Shown here: positions 1-7,822 of the stretch, piece by piece
Layout: each line of letters begins with the position of its first letter
How positions within the stretch are numbered: the first letter of the stretch is position 1
From: an uncultured Actinoplanes sp.
GTDB lineage: Bacteria > Actinomycetota > Actinomycetes > Mycobacteriales > Micromonosporaceae
NCBI GenBank assembly: GCA_934667465.1
Contig: CAKUMG010000004.1
Span: forward strand, 1 to 29,071
DNA: 29,071 nt
Reading direction: 5' to 3'
The notes under the pieces: generated by a model
What the model was told of the DNA's origin: nothing
The model's input: only the letters and a program-made list of their open reading frames with translations
Database searches by the model: none
Translations under genes and position numbers: made by a program

Positions 1-706
1 TCCGTACGCCGTCCCGCCCGCGCCCGTCCCCGCCGGCGCCCGCGCCCGGCACCGGCCCGGCACCCGGTGCAGCGGCCTCCGGCCCGCGCGACAAGACAGC
101 GGCTTCCGCCCCGCGCGACAAGACAGCGGCCTCCGGCCCCTGTGCCGGCACGGCGGCGCCGGGCTCAGCCGGCACCGCGTCAGCGACGGAAGCCCGCAGC
201 AGCACCGCGCCCGCGGCGACGGACAGCGCGAGGACCAGCAGGAACGGCAGCTCGACCGGCCACCCCGCAGCGCCGGTCACCCCCGTCGTCACGCTGCCCA
301 GCACCACCGCCGCCGAGAACGTGGCGTGCGAGCGGGTGATCACCGGCCGTCCCGACGCCCGCTCGGCGTCCGCGGCCAGGGCGTTGATGGCCACATCGGC
401 CGCGCCCGAGACCGCGCCCACCAGGAGCAGTCCCACCGCGAGCCCGGTGAAATCCCGGGCGGCGAGGACCAGCACGACGCCCGCGACCCCGAGCAGCGGC
501 ACGGTGATGCCCGCCACCCGGAGCCCCCAGCGGTCGATGGCCCGCCCGGTGAACGCCATCGCGGGCAGCGCACCGAGCCCGATCAGGAGCAGCGCCAGGC
601 CCAGCGCACCGTCGTCGACGCCCGCGCGGTCGCGCACGGCGGGTACCGACGCTCCCCAGACGCCCCAGTACGCACCGAACGCAAGCCACGGGCCATAGAC
701 CTTCAC
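1..706 (-). CDS. MFS transporter, N-terminal part (gene continues beyond the left edge)
   Basis: The reading frame starts at a GTG at 706-704 and stays open to base 1, so the C-terminal half is outside the window. The visible part (about 235 residues) begins with a short segment rich in G, W and A and contains about six hydrophobic stretches. Between the second and third lies the sequence FTGRAIDRWGLR, which is the typical cytoplasmic loop 2-3 motif (G-x3-D-R-x-G-R/L) of the major facilitator superfamily. After the sixth membrane segment (LPFLLVLALSVAAGAVLL) comes an Ala/Gly/Glu-rich loop with a 9-residue repeat, which is where the central cytoplasmic loop of a 12-helix MFS protein should be. 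The start lies directly beside two LacI-type operators shared with the divergent regulator, so it is probably a sugar or small-molecule permease or exporter under that repressor. The substrate cannot be told. Inference: a leaderless or nearly leaderless transcript. Confidence 0.8.
   Translation of the reverse strand, partial: MKVYGPWLAFGAYWGVWGASVPAVRDRAGVDDGALGLALLLIGLGALPAMAFTGRAIDRWGLRVAGITVPLLGVAGVVLVLAARDFTGLAVGLLLVGAVSGAADVAINALAADAERASGRPVITRSHATFSAAVVLGSVTTGVTGAAGWPVELPFLLVLALSVAAGAVLLRASVADAVPAEPGAAVPAQGPEAAVLSRGAEAAVLSRGPEAAAPGAGPVPGAGAGGDGRGRDGVR
70..142. repeat. 27-bp in-frame tandem repeat, 2.7 copies
   Basis: Units at 70-96, 97-123 and 124-142 (partial) differ at only a few bases. 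Each full unit is 27 bases and on the minus strand encodes nine residues of the type AEAAVLSRG, so copy number can change without breaking the MFS frame. The repeat lies in the central loop of the transporter. Confidence 0.85.
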
Positions 707-707
707 G

Positions 708-740
708 TGTGTAGCGTTACACAATGCGTATCGTTACACA
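708..740. promoter_or_regulatory. Two tandem LacI-type operators between the MFS gene and the lacI-family gene
   Basis: Positions 708-723 read TGTGTAGCGTTACACA, a 16-base palindrome with one mismatched pair around a central CG. Positions 725-740 read TGCGTATCGTTACACA, the same palindrome with two mismatched pairs. The centres are 17 bases apart. A central CG in an even palindrome is the hallmark of LacI/GalR operators. The first site ends two bases from the MFS start codon, and the second overlaps a possible -10 box (TATCGT, 729-734) for the regulator gene. A bound repressor could therefore shut off both directions. The operator assignment is from symmetry and position, not from a match to a characterised site. 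Confidence 0.75.
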
Positions 741-767
741 ACCGCGTGACGATGACGGAGGCACACC

Positions 768-1742
768 ATGCGCGTGACGATGACGGACGTGGCCGCCGCG
801 GCGGGGGTGTCGCCGATGACGGTCTCCTACACCTACAACCGGCCCGCGCGGGTCTCGGCGGACACCCGGGAGCGGGTGCTGCGGGTCGCCCGCGAGCTGG
901 GCTACGGCGGGCCGGACCCGAGGGCGCGGGCGCTGCGCCACCAGCGCTCCGGGTCGCTGGGGTTCGTGCTGGGCGAGCACCTCACGTACGCGTTCGAGGA
1001 CCCGCAGGCGACCCGGTTCCTGGCCGGCGTGGCGGCGGTCTGCGTCGAGGAGGGCCTGGGGCTGACGATGATCCCGGTGACCGGCGGCGAGAACGACGCG
1101 GCCCGGGTCCGGGAGGCCGCCGTGGACGGCTACATCGTGTGGACCACCGGTGACGACGACCCCGTCCTGCACGCCCTCGCCGACCGGCCCGCGGTCGTCC
1201 TCGGCGGCCCCGCGCTCCCCGGCGCCGGCCTGGTCACGATCGACGACCGTGCCGCCGCCCGCGCCGCCGGGCTGGCCGCCTTCCGGGGCTCCCGCTCCCC
1301 CGCCGTCGTGTCGTTCCCGATGGGCCGCGACCGCACCCCGGCCGTGCTGTACGGCCCCGACCCGGACGCCGCGCCGTTCCCGGTGACCCGCAACCGCCTC
1401 GCGGGCTACCGGGACGCGATCACCGAGCTGGGCGGCGACTGGTCGGCGGTGCCCGTCCTGGTCCTGGCGCGCAACGACGCGGCCGAGGCCCGCGACCGCT
1501 TCCGCGAGCTCGGCCACCCCGACGCGGTGGCGGCCATGGGTGACACGGTCGCCCTCGCCCTTCCGCACGCCGGCACCATCACCGGCTGGGACGACACCGA
1601 CGGCGCGGCCGCCGCGGGCCTCACCACGATCCGCCAGTCGCTGCGTGACCAGGGCGAGGCCTGCGCCCGCCAGCTCGTCACCGGCAGGCTCAGGACGGAG
1701 AAGGCACCGTGGACGCTCGTCGAGCGAGCGTCCACGGCATAG
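768..1742 (+). CDS. LacI/GalR-family transcriptional regulator
   Basis: This 324-residue protein has the family's usual length. Residues 5-55 form the N-terminal helix-turn-helix and hinge: TDVAAAAGVSPMTVSYTYN is the classical LacI recognition segment, followed by R-x-R-V-L-R-V-A-R-E-L-G-Y. From about residue 60 (GSLGFVLGE) begins the periplasmic-binding-protein-like effector domain, which ends with a typical TTIRQSLRDQGEACARQLV segment. The ATG at 768 is preceded by GGAG at a normal distance (757-760). The gene is divergent from the MFS gene, with two palindromic operators in between, so auto-regulation and control of the transporter are likely. The neighbour on the other side is a secreted amylase-pullulanase, but that gene has its own, different operator, so this regulator is not obviously its repressor. 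The ligand is unknown. Confidence 0.92.
   Translation: MRVTMTDVAAAAGVSPMTVSYTYNRPARVSADTRERVLRVARELGYGGPDPRARALRHQRSGSLGFVLGEHLTYAFEDPQATRFLAGVAAVCVEEGLGLTMIPVTGGENDAARVREAAVDGYIVWTTGDDDPVLHALADRPAVVLGGPALPGAGLVTIDDRAAARAAGLAAFRGSRSPAVVSFPMGRDRTPAVLYGPDPDAAPFPVTRNRLAGYRDAITELGGDWSAVPVLVLARNDAAEARDRFRELGHPDAVAAMGDTVALALPHAGTITGWDDTDGAAAAGLTTIRQSLRDQGEACARQLVTGRLRTEKAPWTLVERASTA
1707..1737. terminator. 13-bp perfect hairpin between convergent genes, inside the end of the lacI-family gene
   Basis: Positions 1707-1719 (CCGTGGACGCTCG) pair perfectly with 1725-1737 (CGAGCGTCCACGG) around the loop TCGAG. The hairpin lies in the last codons of the regulator and 15 bases beyond the stop codon of the convergent amylase-pullulanase gene. 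There is no T-run on either side, as is common for actinobacterial terminators. It is probably a shared bidirectional terminator. Confidence 0.65.
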
Positions 1743-1751
1743 CGCGCAGGG

Positions 1752-4700
1752 TCAGTTCTGCACGAACACCGACACCGAGCGCGCCGGCACGGTGAAGGTG
1801 CCGCCGGCGAACGACGCCGTCGACCGGAGCGCGGGATGCTGCGCGATCGAGGCCCCCCGCAGCGCCGGCACCGTCTGCTTCGCCGCGGACGGTGTCGCGT
1901 TGAACACCACGGTCACCGACTTCCAGCGCTTGTCGATCCCCCGTCCGTCGAGGTGCATCGTGAGGACGCCCGGGGTCTCCGCGGTGCCGGAGAGCGGGAA
2001 CGACACACGCTTCTGCACCTCGGCGGCGGTCGGCAGCCCGAACACCGGCGACGAGTTCCGGACCCGCAGCAGGGCCTCGTACGCCGATTGGGCGGCCGTG
2101 ACGTCCGCGCAGCCGGGCACCAGGGCGGGATCGGCGAGCAGCGGCCGCGCGTACGGCCATTTGGGCTCGTTGTCGGCGGCGGGCGGCAACCCGCGCCCGA
2201 AGCCGTTGCCGCGGGTGCAGTCCCACTCGATGCGGTTGAACCAGTCGCCCGAGTTGAAGCTGTTGCGGTCCAGGGACTTCGAGCGCAGCCGTTCACTGCC
2301 CGTGGTCACGAAGCCCGGGCCTTGACCGAGGGTAGCCGTGGCCAGCGCGACGACCTGCATCCGCGCGCGGTCGGCGGCCGCGGTCGCCTGCGGCAGCTTG
2401 TACGCGAGCGCGTCGTACAGGATCTCGTTGTCGTGCGCGTCCACGTAGGTGATCGCCTCGCCCGGCGCCGCCGTGTAGCCCGCGGGCGCACCGTTGTAGT
2501 CGATCTCGGCGCCGGTCCGCGACGACCCGTCCGACGCCGTGAACCGGTAGTCGGCGAGGTTGCCGGTCAGTCCGACTTTGAGGAGGTCCTGGTAGTGCAG
2601 CAGCCGCGCCCGCTGCTCGGCGGCGGTGCCGTTGGCGGGGTCGCCGTTCGGGTCCGAGAAGAGCCCCGAGGCGAAGCCCTGCACGCGCAGGTTCTCGTCG
2701 AACGGGCCACCGCCGCGGACCGCGTCGCGCAGCCGGTCGTTGAAGGTGGCGATGCCGGTGCCGGCCATGTTGGCCTGCGTCGCCTGCTCGAAGCGGGCGT
2801 CGCCGGCCACCTCGCCGAAGTCCCAGCCCTCCCCGTAGAGCAGGATCGCCCTGCCGTCCACGCCGTCGCGCGCGACGGTCAGCCGGTCCAGCGCCGCGCG
2901 TACGGCGAGGATGTTGGCCTTGGGGTGGTGGCCCATGAGGTCGAACCGGAACCCGTCGACCTTGTACTGCCGTGCCCACGTCACGACCGAGTCGACGACG
3001 AGCTTGCCCATCATCGCGTTCTCGGGCGCGGTGTTGGCGCAGCAGGTGGAGTTCGCGACGCTGCCGTCGGCGAGCAGCCGCTGGTAGTAACCGGGCACGA
3101 TCTGGTCGAGCACCGAGTGCGGATCGGTACCGGCCGCCGACGTGTGGTTGTAGACGACGTCCATGACCACGCGCAGCCCGGCCTTGTTGATCCCGGCCAC
3201 CATCGACCGGAACTCGCGCGTCCGGTTGTCGGGGTCGGTCGCGTAGCCGCCCTCCGGCACGGTGTAGTGCAGCGGGTCGTAGCCCCAGTTGTAGCCGTCG
3301 GTGTCGGCGGTTCTATCGATACACGCCTGCTGCTCCGCGGAGTCCGGCGGGAAGGACGCGAGGTCGCAGGGCGGTTGCTGCTGGTCAGCGCGGCGCTCGG
3401 GGATGGTCGCGAAATCGAAGACCGGGAGGAGATGGGCGTACGTGGTCCCCGCCCGCGCGAGGCTCGTCAGGTGCCGCATCCCGGGCGTGGCCGGGTCCGC
3501 GAACGCCGCGTACGTGCCCTGGTCGGAGAAGTCGCGTACGGACAGCTCGGTGATCTGGGTCTTGCCGGGCGCCGGCTTGCGCAGCCCGGACCAGCCGGCC
3601 GGCGCGTGGGCCGGATCGGTCAGGTCCGCGATCCGGCTGTGCGTCGAGTCGGTGGCCAGCGCCACCGAGTACGGGTCGGTGACGCTCGCCGTGACGACCT
3701 TGTTCGCGGCGGGCTGCCAGGCGGTGACCCGGTAGCGGTAGTACTTGCCCGTCCAGCCGGGCTCGCCGGTGACCGACCAGACGCCTGTCGCGTCGTCGCG
3801 GCGCATCGGCAGCACCCGGGCGGACGCCGCCGGGGTGTCGGAGAGTTCCAGCTGCACCGACTGCGCGGTCGGCGCCCACACCGACAGCCTGGGCGTTTTA
3901 GCGTTGAACACCGGGCCGAGCGCGGCACGGGTGGCCCCGGCATACAGGTCGTCGAGCAAGCCGGCGAGCTGGACGCCCGTCGCGGAGATGAGCGTGCCGG
4001 CCGCGTCCCGCTGGGTGACGGCGACCTGGCCGCGCACCACCTTCCGGAGGTCGGCGCCGGGCAGGCGGAAGGCATTGTAACGCCACAAGTGCGGGTACTT
4101 CTGCCGCTGCGCCTCGGTCAGCCCGTTGCGCTGGGCGTCGAGCCGCAGGCTGTGCGCCGGCGCGGCCGGGTCGAGGCCGCCGTCGGGGTCCCAGACCAGG
4201 TCGTAGACGCGGCCGTCGGTGCCCGCACCGACGTGCTCGAGGGTGCTGCCGAGGCCGGTCGCCCAGGCGATCGTCGTGCGGTCCAGCGCGACGGCCGCGG
4301 ACTTGGTGAGGTCCACGACGCCGCCCTGCGACGCCGGCGGCGGCACCGGCACGAGCCGCTCCGGCACGCCGGCCAGCAGCCACACCTCGCGGCCCGCGGC
4401 GGCGAAGTCGAGCCGCTGATCGCCGTCGAGGTCCTTGGCGTCGCCGTTGTGGATGATGTAGTTCAGCCCGGTCGCGCCCGCGGCGAGCGGCACCCGGAAG
4501 GTCACGCCGAAGTCGTCGCGCCCGACCGGCTGCAGCGGCGCGGCCCAGTCGGTCGGCGTCGCGGCACCGTCCCAGACGTGCAGGCCCCAGCCGTCGTAGT
4601 TCCCGTCGGCGCGCCGGTAGTGCACGAGCGCCGTGTCGGCCGGGGGCGGCGCGTCCGGCCGTACGAAAGTCGGATTTTGATCCCCCTGCTCCACCCACGC

Positions 4701-7118
4701 CTCCGGGTGCACCGTCGGGTCGAGGGAAGCCTCGACGTCGGTCGTGCCGTCGGGGCCGGTCACGGCGAACCCGACCGTCCGGGCGCCGGGCTTGAGCTTG
4801 ACCCAGGCGAAGCGGCCGTACGCGTCCTCGCCCGCGAAGGGCTGCGCCTGCGTGCTCTCGACATCCCCGGTGGGCTGCAGAACCCACCCGTCGTAGTCGC
4901 CGCCGGGTCGCTGATAGTGAACGACCGCATAGCCGGGCGCGACCACGGTCGGCGGCGTGCCGACCTTGATGTCACGCGTGGTCGTCGCGGTCCGCCCCTT
5001 ACCATCGCGCACCGTGGCGCGATAGGTGACCGGTGTGGCGCCCGCAAGACCGTCAAGATCGTGACTGATCTCGTACGGGGCCTCGTCCGCGACCCCGAGC
5101 GTCGTCCAGCGCCCCTGGCCGACGCGCGCCTCGACCGTGACAGTGCTCAGCGGGTCACCCGTGGTCGTGGCCGTCAGGTCGGCGCGCGTGGGGACGAGGG
5201 CGCCCTGCTCCGGGGTCGTGATGGTGACCGTGGGCTTCGCGCCGGCCTGCGGCACGGTTCCCGTGGCCCGGTAGGCGACGCTCGACAGCGGCGGCACGGT
5301 GATCGTCAGCTTGCCGTCGGCGGTGGTCCGCGCGCCACCGGCCCCGCCGTGGATGCCCTGGAACCCGGTGCCGGGCGTCCACGTGTCCACGGTGACCGTC
5401 TGCGCGGTGGCGGCGTTGTTGACCGCGATCACGTACTCCCGGCGCGCGGCGGTGTCCAGGCGGGACGCGGCGAAGACGCCGGGCCCGTCGGCGGCGTACC
5501 GGGTGACCTGGGGCCCGTCGCGCAGGGCGGGGTGGGCCTTGCGCAGCGCACCGAGCGCCGCGATCGTCCGGTAGATCGGGTGACCCGGCTCGTAGTTGCT
5601 CTGCGCGTGCGTGCGGTCGGTGCCGATCAGGTCGTCGTCGAGGTAGTCCGCGGACGCGCTGGGGAACATGTCCTGGCGCGCGTCCTTGTCGCCGCCGGAG
5701 CCGGTGAAGCCCTGCTCGTCGCCGGAGTAGACGACGGGCTGCCCGCGGGTCAGGAACATCAGCTCGTGGGCCAGCTGGGCACGGCGCAACTCGTTGTCCT
5801 TGGCACCGTTCTTGATGAACGCCCCGATGCGGCCCATGTCGTGGTTGCCGAGGAACGTCGGCAGCCGGTCGGCGCCGGCGCCGGTGCGGGTGTAGAGATC
5901 GTCCTCGGCGTACAGGTCGGCGAGGACCTTCGCGGAGCCGCCGTCGGCGGTGTAGACCTTGGCGGCGTCCTGGAACGAGAAGTCCAGGGTGGCGGGCAGG
6001 CCGCCGCGGCGTACATAGGTCGATTGCACTTCCTGATCGGCGCTGTAGACCTCGCCGAACATGAAGAAGCCGGGCTTGCCGGCCTTCTTGGCGGCGTCGG
6101 CGATGCCGGCGGAGAACTGCGGCCAGAAGTCGAGGCCGGTGTGCTTGACGGTGTCGAGGCGGTACCCGTCGATGCCGGTGTCGCGGATCCAGTCCGCGTA
6201 GATCTTCGTCATGCCGCGGACCACCTCGGGCCGCTCGGTCGCCAGGTCGTCGAGCCCGAAGAAGTCGCCGTACTCGCTGTCCTCGCCGACGAACGTCGTG
6301 TCGCCGCGGTTGTGGTACATCCGCACGTCGTTGAGCCAGGCCGGGACCTTGACCTTCTCGTCGCCGGGCGCGAGGACCGGCGTGTACGGTCCCTTCGCCC
6401 CGCGAGGGTAGGCGCGGGTGCCGTCGGCATAGTTGCGGTCCTCGAACTCGCGGCCCTGCGCATCGACGTACGGCTGGGTGGTCTTGTCGATGTAGCCGTA
6501 TTCGTTCTCGGCGTACTTGATGACGTCCGCGGTGTGGTTGACGATGATGTCGAGATAGATCTTGAGGCCGCGCTTGTGGCCCTCCTTCACCAGGCGCTTG
6601 AGGTCGGCCGTCGTGCCGAAGTGCGGGTCGACCTGCGTGAAGTCGGTGATCCAGTAGCCGTGGTAGCCGGCCGAGACGTCGGCGCCGCTGCCCTGCACGG
6701 GCTTGTTCTTGAAGACCGGCGCGAGCCAGATGGCGGTGGTGCCGAGCCCCTGGATGTAGTCGAGGCGGTCGATGACGCCCTTGAGGTCGCCGCCGTGGTA
6801 GAAGCCCTTGTCCGCCGGGTCGTAGCCGGTGGCGAGCCGGTCGCCGGTGAGGCCGCCCCGGTTGTTGGCCTTGTTCCCGTCGGCGAACCGGTCGGGGAGG
6901 ACGAAGTAGAACTGCTCGTTCTTCGGTACGGGTTTCGCTGCGGGCGCGGCTTGCGCGAGCCCGGCTTGCGCGGGTTCCGCTTGGGCGAGTCCTGCTTGGG
7001 CGGGTCCTGCTTGCGCGGGTTCCGCTTGGGCGGGTCCTGCTTGTGCGGCGACAGGGACGCCCGCGCCGAGCAGCAGAAGGAGCGGGAGCAGTAACCGGCT
7101 GACGCGCGGCAGCTTCAC
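1752..7118 (-). CDS. Secreted bifunctional alpha-amylase / type I pullulanase (amylopullulanase)
   Basis: This 1788-residue protein degrades starch, glycogen or pullulan outside the cell. Residues 1-27 are a Sec signal peptide (charged start, leucine core, VAAQA cleavage region), followed by a PAQA-type repeat linker (28-57). Residues 65-620 are a complete GH13 alpha-amylase: DIIVNH (189-194), GYRLDTVKH with nucleophile D322, acid/base E356 in FGEVY, and NHD ending at D427. After an Ig-like segment (625-720) come two pullulanase-associated starch-binding modules (VVHYQRPGGDYDGW near 732 and LVHYRRADGNYDGW near 831). A CBM48-like segment follows (near 1085). The second catalytic domain has the pullulanase signature YNWGYDP (1276-1282), DVVYNH, GFRFDLMGHH with D1393, E1430 in LYGEGWD, and D1563 in DAHDNE. 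All six catalytic acids are present, so both domains should be active. The GTG at 7118 has AGGAAGG upstream. An ATG two bases earlier is out of frame and hits a stop at once. Confidence 0.95.
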   Translation of the reverse strand: MKLPRVSRLLLPLLLLLGAGVPVAAQAGPAQAEPAQAGPAQAGLAQAEPAQAGLAQAAPAAKPVPKNEQFYFVLPDRFADGNKANNRGGLTGDRLATGYDPADKGFYHGGDLKGVIDRLDYIQGLGTTAIWLAPVFKNKPVQGSGADVSAGYHGYWITDFTQVDPHFGTTADLKRLVKEGHKRGLKIYLDIIVNHTADVIKYAENEYGYIDKTTQPYVDAQGREFEDRNYADGTRAYPRGAKGPYTPVLAPGDEKVKVPAWLNDVRMYHNRGDTTFVGEDSEYGDFFGLDDLATERPEVVRGMTKIYADWIRDTGIDGYRLDTVKHTGLDFWPQFSAGIADAAKKAGKPGFFMFGEVYSADQEVQSTYVRRGGLPATLDFSFQDAAKVYTADGGSAKVLADLYAEDDLYTRTGAGADRLPTFLGNHDMGRIGAFIKNGAKDNELRRAQLAHELMFLTRGQPVVYSGDEQGFTGSGGDKDARQDMFPSASADYLDDDLIGTDRTHAQSNYEPGHPIYRTIAALGALRKAHPALRDGPQVTRYAADGPGVFAASRLDTAARREYVIAVNNAATAQTVTVDTWTPGTGFQGIHGGAGGARTTADGKLTITVPPLSSVAYRATGTVPQAGAKPTVTITTPEQGALVPTRADLTATTTGDPLSTVTVEARVGQGRWTTLGVADEAPYEISHDLDGLAGATPVTYRATVRDGKGRTATTTRDIKVGTPPTVVAPGYAVVHYQRPGGDYDGWVLQPTGDVESTQAQPFAGEDAYGRFAWVKLKPGARTVGFAVTGPDGTTDVEASLDPTVHPEAWVEQGDQNPTFVRPDAPPPADTALVHYRRADGNYDGWGLHVWDGAATPTDWAAPLQPVGRDDFGVTFRVPLAAGATGLNYIIHNGDAKDLDGDQRLDFAAAGREVWLLAGVPERLVPVPPPASQGGVVDLTKSAAVALDRTTIAWATGLGSTLEHVGAGTDGRVYDLVWDPDGGLDPAAPAHSLRLDAQRNGLTEAQRQKYPHLWRYNAFRLPGADLRKVVRGQVAVTQRDAAGTLISATGVQLAGLLDDLYAGATRAALGPVFNAKTPRLSVWAPTAQSVQLELSDTPAASARVLPMRRDDATGVWSVTGEPGWTGKYYRYRVTAWQPAANKVVTASVTDPYSVALATDSTHSRIADLTDPAHAPAGWSGLRKPAPGKTQITELSVRDFSDQGTYAAFADPATPGMRHLTSLARAGTTYAHLLPVFDFATIPERRADQQQPPCDLASFPPDSAEQQACIDRTADTDGYNWGYDPLHYTVPEGGYATDPDNRTREFRSMVAGINKAGLRVVMDVVYNHTSAAGTDPHSVLDQIVPGYYQRLLADGSVANSTCCANTAPENAMMGKLVVDSVVTWARQYKVDGFRFDLMGHHPKANILAVRAALDRLTVARDGVDGRAILLYGEGWDFGEVAGDARFEQATQANMAGTGIATFNDRLRDAVRGGGPFDENLRVQGFASGLFSDPNGDPANGTAAEQRARLLHYQDLLKVGLTGNLADYRFTASDGSSRTGAEIDYNGAPAGYTAAPGEAITYVDAHDNEILYDALAYKLPQATAAADRARMQVVALATATLGQGPGFVTTGSERLRSKSLDRNSFNSGDWFNRIEWDCTRGNGFGRGLPPAADNEPKWPYARPLLADPALVPGCADVTAAQSAYEALLRVRNSSPVFGLPTAAEVQKRVSFPLSGTAETPGVLTMHLDGRGIDKRWKSVTVVFNATPSAAKQTVPALRGASIAQHPALRSTASFAGGTFTVPARSVSVFVQN
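6948..7037. repeat. 15-bp in-frame tandem repeat in the amylopullulanase linker
   Basis: Six consecutive 15-base units encode [G/E][P/L]AQA (residues 28-57 of the amylopullulanase), directly after the signal peptide. The array is a flexible Ala/Pro spacer between the export signal and the amylase domain. Its copy number probably varies between strains. Confidence 0.85.
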
Positions 7119-7145
7119 ATCGAGGCCTTCCTATGAGGACGACGC

Positions 7146-7184
7146 ACGCTAACCCCGCGACGACCGTCCATGCAAGACCTTGCA
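7146..7184 (-). promoter_or_regulatory. Promoter of the amylopullulanase gene with a TGCAAG-N2-CTTGCA operator
   Basis: On the minus strand, TTGCAT (7175-7170) and TAGCGT (7151-7146) form a -35 and -10 pair with an 18-base spacer. Transcription would start near 7139 and give a leader of about 20 bases with the AGGAAGG ribosome site. Positions 7171-7184 hold an inverted repeat TGCAAG-AC-CTTGCA that covers the -35 box. Streptomyces amylase promoters controlled by the LacI-family repressor MalR/Reg1 carry CTTGCA-containing repeats, so maltodextrin-controlled repression is a reasonable inference. No malR gene is in the window. Confidence 0.6.
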
Positions 7185-7244
7185 GATCCTGTCATGCCTT
7201 TACATCGCCTTGCGCCGGAAACGTCCCCGCAACGCCGCTCGTGT

Positions 7245-7664
7245 TCAGCCGGGCAGCATGGGGCGCGGCTCCTCGGACAGCAGGAAGGCGAGGCCCCAGC
7301 AGAGGAGCGCCAGGACGACGACGGCCGCCGTGATGATGAGTGCCGCGCGCTTCTGGCTCCAGGGCTTGCGGACCGGCCCGGCATGCAGGGCCGGATCGAG
7401 CCAGCCCCGGGCCGCGACACCGAGGTTGCGCGGCAGCTCGGCGGGGATCCGCCCGGCCGGGGTCACCGGCAGCCCTTCGACACCTGCGTCACCCACGGTC
7501 ACCACCGCCGCGGGAACCTCCAGCACCTCGAGCGCGTCACGCGCCGCCGCCCCCTCGGTCGCGACGACGACGGCGGGAGCGTCCAGCGTGCGCGCCAGCC
7601 GGGCCAAGGTCCGCCCATCGCCGCCCAGCGGCTCCGCGAACCCGGACGACGCGGCGACCAGCAC
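7245..7664 (-). CDS. BioD-like fragment with a C-terminal membrane anchor
   Basis: The open frame codes for about 139 residues from a GTG at 7664. Residues 1-60 (LVAASSGFAEPLGGDG, then LARLARTLDAPAVVVATEG and VLEVPAAVVTVG) resemble the C-terminal half of the dethiobiotin-synthetase/CbiA-like P-loop fold. The part that should carry the P-loop is missing, because a stop codon (7709-7707) closes the frame 45 bases upstream. Residues 105-130 (ALIITAAVVVLALLCWGLAFLL) are one membrane helix followed by a short tail. In another frame an ATG at 7698 opens MAGQVWVIGGSGAG, a glycine-rich stretch like the start of a P-loop protein. This suggests that an older gene lost an internal piece and the two ends are now out of frame. 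It could equally be a real small membrane protein with an uncertain start. No function is assigned. Confidence 0.45.
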   Translation of the reverse strand: MLVAASSGFAEPLGGDGRTLARLARTLDAPAVVVATEGAAARDALEVLEVPAAVVTVGDAGVEGLPVTPAGRIPAELPRNLGVAARGWLDPALHAGPVRKPWSQKRAALIITAAVVVLALLCWGLAFLLSEEPRPMLPG

Positions 7665-7777
7665 CAGATCCCCCGATGACCCAGACCTGCCCGGCCATGC
7701 TGCCCCCTACGGCGTGACGGTGAGCGTCACATCATCGCCGATCCCGGGCGGCGGCGACCCTCGCAGGAGCGAGCAGT

Positions 7778-7816
7778 CTCTGAGAGGTTGAAATTACCAC
7801 TCAGAGGCGTGATACT
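7778..7816 (+). promoter_or_regulatory. Near-consensus promoter flanked by a 7-bp inverted repeat
   Basis: TTGAAA (7788-7793) and GATACT (7811-7816) are separated by 17 bases, the best match to a housekeeping promoter in this window. The -10 box ends six bases before the ATG at 7823, so the transcript is probably leaderless. CTCTGAG (7778-7784) and its exact complement CTCAGAG (7800-7806) flank the -35 box, the geometry of a repressor site. The stretch is much richer in A+T than its surroundings. Confidence 0.65.
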
Positions 7817-7822
7817 GGTGGC

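Noticed and set aside
1836..7094. A 1752-codon open frame on the plus strand opposite the amylopullulanase gene
   Set aside because: It is the antisense shadow of a gene with full domain matches; the translation is Arg/Gly/Val-rich without any motif.
7711..7731. Hairpin GTGACG-GTGAG-CGTCAC as a terminator
   Set aside because: Six-base stem only, no T-run, and it lies upstream of the genes on both sides, where no transcript should end.
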